From: Spirochaetota bacterium
GTDB taxonomy: Bacteria; Spirochaetota; UBA4802; UB4802
Assembly (NCBI GenBank): GCA_029548025.1
Contig: JAKPOE010000207.1
Coordinates: forward strand, 1-9,432
Direction of reading: 5' to 3'
Length of the DNA stretch: 9,432 nucleotides
The notes under the pieces are model-generated. The model worked only from the letters and a program-made list of their open reading frames with translations, ran no database searches and was not told where the DNA came from. Of this stretch, positions 6,541 through 9,432 are shown one piece after another. The position numbers and the translations under genes were made by a program. Within the stretch, counting starts at the first letter, position 1. Every line of letters starts with the position of its first letter.

Positions 6541-7200
6541 TTATTGTGTTTTTTCAAGATAGTTCTTAATACCATACAGATAATCCCTGATACTTTTTTT
6601 GGTGAGGCTATCTTCAATAAAACCCGGTACCGGCACTGATACTGCAACAACCGGAGCATAATACAGTATTGTTGTAGTGTCATCATAGGGAATACAGTAC
6701 TGATACCCTTCAATATTTTTTATACCACCGCTGTTTGGATTTGTTTTATTTTGAAGATTATACTGTGCAATATCATTGTGCTGAAGCAGTCGCCATTGTT
6801 GATAATACTTACTTTTATTGCTGTTGACAATGAGTGTATATCTAAATTTTATAAATGTAACATGCAGTTGTCCTTCAATTATCCACACATCATCAGTCAT
6901 TTTTGCAATAACTTTATAATAATCCAGGCTATCAACATAGCGTGGCATTGTTTCCCAGTCAACGAGGCATTTCCACACCTCATTGATAGGTTTATGTATA
7001 CAAATAGCCCCTGTTACACGGGCAATCTGGCTATCAGCAGTATTTTGCTTTTGCTGTGTTATAATGATAGTACCAGCCTGCAGCTTTTGTATATCATCAT
7101 GGGTTAAACCTGGCAGCGTATCCGGATAGGCATCATAAAAAATATTCATTGACATAAATAGTAGCAAACATACTGTCACCATGACTTTTTTCATCTTCAT
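6541..7200 (-). CDS. Exported SRPBCC (START-like, polyketide cyclase/dehydrase-type) domain protein
   Basis: Starting at the ATG at 7200 the product has 219 residues. It has a signal peptide (MKMKKVMVTVCLLLFMSMNIF) with cleavage near residue 25. The mature part shows the SRPBCC pattern: IHKPINEVWKCLVDWETMPRYV (69-89) is the typical first helix pair, followed by antiparallel strands (VWIIEGQLHV, FRYTLIV) and a long C-terminal helix (200-217) that closes a hydrophobic pocket. Such domains bind lipids, sterols or polyketides. The start overlaps the GMC stop as TGATG, which points to translational coupling and a joint role; an upstream GTG at 7209 is less likely. It could present or carry the hydrophobic substrate or product of the GMC enzyme outside the cytoplasm. 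The ligand cannot be read from the sequence. Confidence 0.78.
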   Translation of the reverse strand: MKMKKVMVTVCLLLFMSMNIFYDAYPDTLPGLTHDDIQKLQAGTIIITQQKQNTADSQIARVTGAICIHKPINEVWKCLVDWETMPRYVDSLDYYKVIAKMTDDVWIIEGQLHVTFIKFRYTLIVNSNKSKYYQQWRLLQHNDIAQYNLQNKTNPNSGGIKNIEGYQYCIPYDDTTTILYYAPVVAVSVPVPGFIEDSLTKKSIRDYLYGIKNYLEKTQ

Positions 7201-8708
7201 CACACACACCGTGTATGAGCTAATGTATCAGCAATGTGCCGCGAAATCTTTGTAGCTAAAGTCATAATGGTAATCTGTGGATTTGCTCCCAGTGAAGTTG
7301 GCACGATGCTGCCATCGGCAATATATACATTATCAGTGTTAAAACATTTACCATAACTATCGACCACTCCACAGGAACTATCGCCCGCCATACGACATGT
7401 ACTCAATGGATGAAAGGCAAAAACCTCCGGGATATCTTTCCGCGTGATATGGGCATGTTCCAATTTTTTAACATCATCCGCTGAATGGAGCACCGGAAAT
7501 GGCGATAGCGGCGTAAAGACCTGTTTTGCTCCGGCAGCGATAAAAACCATGGACAGGTATGCGATGCCTTTTTTTAAAGTTTCAATATCTTTGCCACTCA
7601 TGGAATACCATAAAAGTGGCGTATTCAAATTCCCCGATACAACGCCCTCGGCAGTATCATGCACCATTACCCCAAACGCTGCAATATTGTTAAACCGCTG
7701 CACCAACTGTAAAAAATCATTTCCCACACCGGGAAGTGATGCAGCCAATATTGAGGGATGTACAAAAATGCCTTCCAGCATAATACCTTCATCTGCATAA
7801 TCGTCAATATATGCTCCCTGCGAAACGCCAATCCAGCCTTTAACCTCTTCATCCATGAGAGCAACAACACGGGAGCAGGGATGAATCTGCAAATGTTTAC
7901 CAAGATGTTTGTTGCGTACGCCACTTTGTTTAAGCAACAGCGGAGTAAGCATGCTGCCGCATGCACAAACAATAACAGAAGCATTAATAGTACAGGTAGC
8001 TTTCCTCCCTGCTTCATTGGTTATGGCACATTGAACACCATACGCTTTATTCCCTTTAAAAAGAATTTTTACCGCTTTACACTGTGTTAATAGCATTGCG
8101 TTGTATTGTAAGGCTAAAGGAATATAGCTTACCTCCATACTTTGTTTGGCTCCTTCAACACAGCCAAACTGACAGGTACCGCAACCCTTACAATTTTTTA
8201 CATTGTGCATTAACGGTTTGCAGTGCAATCCAAGCGCATCTGCACCCCGCTTAACAATGTTTGCGCAATTGCCAAGCACATCCCATGGCAGTTTCGTAAC
8301 ATTGATTATTGTTTCAACACGCTCACAATATGTTTCAAGTTCTTTATAATCAAGATTTACCTGTAACCGTTGTTTCCATTGATGAACAATATGCTCTGGC
8401 GTTCTGAAACATGTTGCAGAATTAATGGCTGTAGTGCCACCAACACATTTGCCTGCTGGAATTGATATGGACGGAATGCCAAACGAAACAGTAGCACCTG
8501 CACCACGCCACATTGCTTTCATACTGGTAAGTGGCTTGCCGTCATAATCTTTTGTTGAATAAAAACCGCCCTCTTCAACAATGATAACACGATACCCTGA
8601 TGCAGCAAGCTCATAGGCAGCCACTGCCCCACCAGCACCGCTGCCAATGACGCAAACATCAGCGCTCAATTGTTTGCTGTGTTCATAATCGCTGTATGAA
8701 TATATCAT
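7200..8708 (-). CDS. GMC-family FAD-dependent oxidoreductase (cholesterol oxidase / long-chain alcohol oxidase type)
   Basis: The 502-residue product opens with a Rossmann FAD site, ADVCVIGSGAGGAVAAYEL (16-34), closed by an acidic VEEGG, followed by the GMC signature around GKCVGGTTAINSATC (86-100). The C-terminal active site shows HPLSTCRM with H433 and GANPQITIMT with N476, matching the His/Asn pair of cholesterol-oxidase-type enzymes. These oxidise alcohol groups of hydrophobic molecules with FAD. Between them, C173-x2-C176-x2-C179-x3-C183 forms a ferredoxin-like cysteine pattern; a similar cysteine/Gly segment is found in long-chain alcohol oxidases. No signal peptide is seen. An AGAGG ribosome site lies 6 nt before the ATG at 8708. 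The small-subunit gene ends 9 bp upstream, and the SRPBCC gene starts within the stop codon, so the three form a tight operon. The substrate (fatty alcohol, sterol or isoprenoid alcohol) is inferred. Confidence 0.92.
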   Translation of the reverse strand: MIYSYSDYEHSKQLSADVCVIGSGAGGAVAAYELAASGYRVIIVEEGGFYSTKDYDGKPLTSMKAMWRGAGATVSFGIPSISIPAGKCVGGTTAINSATCFRTPEHIVHQWKQRLQVNLDYKELETYCERVETIINVTKLPWDVLGNCANIVKRGADALGLHCKPLMHNVKNCKGCGTCQFGCVEGAKQSMEVSYIPLALQYNAMLLTQCKAVKILFKGNKAYGVQCAITNEAGRKATCTINASVIVCACGSMLTPLLLKQSGVRNKHLGKHLQIHPCSRVVALMDEEVKGWIGVSQGAYIDDYADEGIMLEGIFVHPSILAASLPGVGNDFLQLVQRFNNIAAFGVMVHDTAEGVVSGNLNTPLLWYSMSGKDIETLKKGIAYLSMVFIAAGAKQVFTPLSPFPVLHSADDVKKLEHAHITRKDIPEVFAFHPLSTCRMAGDSSCGVVDSYGKCFNTDNVYIADGSIVPTSLGANPQITIMTLATKISRHIADTLAHTRCV

Positions 8709-8717
8709 ATCATGCCT

Positions 8718-9095
8718 CTATTGGCAATGTGCCAGATGCTCATAGCCAATCAATTGTGCATGCACATCATCATCAAAATATACCATCGTGGTGAATAATT
8801 TTAGCATCATTATCAATGACCTGTTGATAAACAAATTGCCTTTTTCCATGCTATGCAGAAGCTGTATTGATTTATCCAGTGGCAGTTTATAAAAAAGTGT
8901 ATGTTGTTTTATAAGTGATAGCAGATTGCAATAATACATGCCGAAACTATATATCCACCGTACATAAAAAGGGGTCAGAGCTAAATATTGTTGTAGTGCC
9001 ATGAAGAAATCCTCATGGACAAAATCATCTCTGCATAGTATGCTTTTTGCTGCTGTTATAGTACTTTTTATTATCAGCGAGTTATTAAAAAGCAT
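8718..9095 (-). CDS. Small protein partnering the GMC oxidoreductase (alcohol-oxidase accessory/N-domain type)
   Basis: From the ATG at 9095 the product has 125 residues and is largely helical. GGGAGGA lies 9 nt before this ATG, and the promoter at 9133-9160 starts transcription between this ATG and the upstream one at 9134, so 9095 is the true start. The C-terminal part (about 90-120), NRSLIMMLKLFTTMVYFDDDVHAQLIGYEH, has the pattern of a helix followed by YF-D-D-x-V...IGY. As I recall, this occurs in the N-terminal domain of plant-type long-chain alcohol oxidases and in small proteins encoded beside bacterial GMC enzymes. It ends 9 bp before the GMC start and is likely a subunit or activator of that enzyme. 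Residues 38-43 (ALTPF) are encoded by one arm of a 17-bp inverted repeat linked to the neighbouring transposase, so the N-terminal part may have been altered by an insertion. Family assignment is from pattern memory. Confidence 0.62.
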   Translation of the reverse strand: MLFNNSLIIKSTITAAKSILCRDDFVHEDFFMALQQYLALTPFYVRWIYSFGMYYCNLLSLIKQHTLFYKLPLDKSIQLLHSMEKGNLFINRSLIMMLKLFTTMVYFDDDVHAQLIGYEHLAHCQ

Positions 9096-9108
9096 GGTAA
9101 GTATTCCT

Positions 9109-9143
9109 CCCAATAATATAGACTTTAAGTACATATTATTGGG
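9109..9143. promoter_or_regulatory. 35-bp near-perfect palindrome over the -10 and Shine-Dalgarno of the GMC operon
   Basis: CCCAATAATAT (9109-9119) is matched exactly by ATATTATTGGG (9133-9143), and the 13-bp centre itself contains ACTT-T-AAGT about the same axis (9126), so 15 of 17 base pairs match. The right arm is the -10 hexamer and the left arm provides the GGG of the ribosome site on the minus strand. As DNA it is a good repressor site; as RNA it could sequester the ribosome site in transcripts that begin upstream, while transcripts begun at the local promoter would lack one arm. Confidence 0.65.
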
Positions 9144-9160
9144 GCTATATATTATGTCAA
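9133..9160 (-). promoter_or_regulatory. Sigma70-type promoter of the GMC operon
   Basis: On the minus strand a perfect TTGACA (9155-9160) is followed after 16 bp by TAATAT (9133-9138). A/T-rich sequence upstream of the -35 could act as an UP element. Transcription would start near 9126, about 30 nt before the ATG at 9095, with a good ribosome site between. The -10 is only a four-of-six match. Confidence 0.6.
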
Positions 9161-9215
9161 CATATATTTTTATTTTGGTACTTTTTTTAATTATTATAAA
9201 GCTCTGACCCCTTTT

Positions 9216-9432
9216 TTATACCCACTGTGCAATGGAGTAGCGCTTACGGTACGCCTCCTCATACTGTAAAAAACGCCTCACCCGTTCGCTGAAACTGTCC
9301 CCCAGCTGCAAAAAGTACTCATGATGATCTATCGGTACACCAACATCAGCACCCTCCTGTACATAGGATTGTATACTGCTGTAGCGATACTGTACAGGAC
9401 TATCGCACCGGCGCTTCCGTACCGGATTGAAC
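9216..9432 (-). CDS. Y1/REP-associated tyrosine transposase (RAYT/Transposase_17-like), C-terminal fragment
   Basis: The minus strand is open from the window edge (in frame from 9431) to a TAA at 9216-9218, giving 71 residues. The start FNPVRKRRCDSPVQYRYSSIQSY fits the segment after the catalytic tyrosine in REP-associated transposases (NPVR...P..Y..SS...Y). The rest, with an IDHHEYFLQLGDS stretch and a basic helix (RVRRFLQYEEAYRKRY), fits their C-terminal tail. The HUH and catalytic Tyr residues would be beyond the window. These single-strand transposases mobilise or maintain REP sequences. The fragment is GC-richer than the neighbouring genes, consistent with acquisition. Its stop codon overlaps the arm of the 17-bp inverted repeat, as expected if that arm is the element's end. 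Confidence 0.72.
   Translation of the reverse strand, partial: FNPVRKRRCDSPVQYRYSSIQSYVQEGADVGVPIDHHEYFLQLGDSFSERVRRFLQYEEAYRKRYSIAQWV

Larger units (their letters stand above)
8966..9216. repeat. 251-bp segment bounded by a perfect 17-bp inverted repeat
   Basis: AAAAAGGGGTCAGAGCT at 8966-8982 is matched by its exact reverse complement at 9200-9216. The right arm directly follows and overlaps the transposase stop codon; the left arm lies within codons 38-43 of the GMC small-subunit gene. The GGGGTCAGAGC core is of the kind I recall next to Y1/REP-type transposases. The 217 bp between the arms hold the operon promoter, palindrome, ribosome site and first 37 codons of that gene. It may be a MITE-like or paired REP element, or the remains of a transposition event. 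Confidence 0.65.

Noticed and set aside
6427..6713. Frames on both strands (6427-6639 plus, 6498-6713 minus)
   Set aside because: They overlap the REP-like palindrome and the SRPBCC gene and look like shadows in AT-rich DNA.
7444..8090. Several 110-118 codon frames on both strands inside the GMC gene
   Set aside because: The GMC frame carries clear family motifs; the others are out-of-frame readings without motifs or ribosome sites.
9096..9134. ATG at 9134 as start of the small-subunit gene
   Set aside because: That ATG overlaps the predicted -10 hexamer and precedes the predicted transcription start. The ATG at 9095 has a strong Shine-Dalgarno.
9001..9207. Plus-strand frame of 68 codons between the inverted-repeat arms
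   Set aside because: It is antisense to the small-subunit gene and its promoter. A hydrophobic end is expected from AT-rich sequence, and no ribosome site was seen.
1..9432. CRISPR array, tRNA, rRNA or attachment site
   Set aside because: No regularly spaced direct repeats, cloverleaf or conserved rRNA segment was found on reading both strands.

Overview
The window is AT-rich bacterial DNA with short intergenic gaps, Shine-Dalgarno-type ribosome sites, and most genes on the minus strand. No marker gives a species. A lipoprotein signal with a loose lipobox, an RsbW-type ATPase fused to a PAS sensor, and general gene style would fit a spirochaete or another AT-rich anaerobe, but this is a low-confidence impression. 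No tRNA, rRNA or CRISPR array was seen.

Left part (1-1626): the first 26 codons of uvrA run off the left edge. uvrA overlaps, in an ATGA junction, the stop of a 95-residue protein that has a very acidic N-terminal half and a C-terminal four-cysteine zinc ribbon. A sigma70-type promoter lies upstream of the pair, with a perfect 9+9 bp dyad over its -10. Next comes an unrecognised secreted protein (668-1309).

Middle (1627-4817): a membrane sensor (two TM helices, extracytoplasmic helical domain, coiled coil, PAS, RsbW-like ATPase domain without a histidine-kinase dimerisation box) is divergent from a clostripain-family (C11) cysteine protease with a lipoprotein signal. The shared 275-bp spacer holds two small dyads.

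Right part (4820-9095): five minus-strand genes look like a lipid or isoprenoid oxidation locus. In transcription order they are a small protein of the type found beside alcohol-oxidase-like GMC enzymes, a GMC oxidoreductase with the His/Asn active-site pair and a C-x2-C-x2-C-x3-C cluster, an exported SRPBCC-fold protein coupled by TGATG, a four-helix membrane protein, and an AttH/CrtC-like lipocalin-type protein. A REP-like nested palindrome separates the first three from the last two.

Right edge (8966-9432): the C-terminal 71 codons of a Y1/REP-associated transposase end inside one arm of a perfect 17-bp inverted repeat. The other arm lies inside the coding sequence of the GMC small subunit. 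The roughly 250 bp between the arms carry that operon's consensus -35, its -10, its ribosome site and its first 37 codons. A 35-bp near-perfect palindrome covers both the -10 and the Shine-Dalgarno. The mobile element may therefore have supplied or rewired the operon's expression signals, which is the most interesting point in the window.
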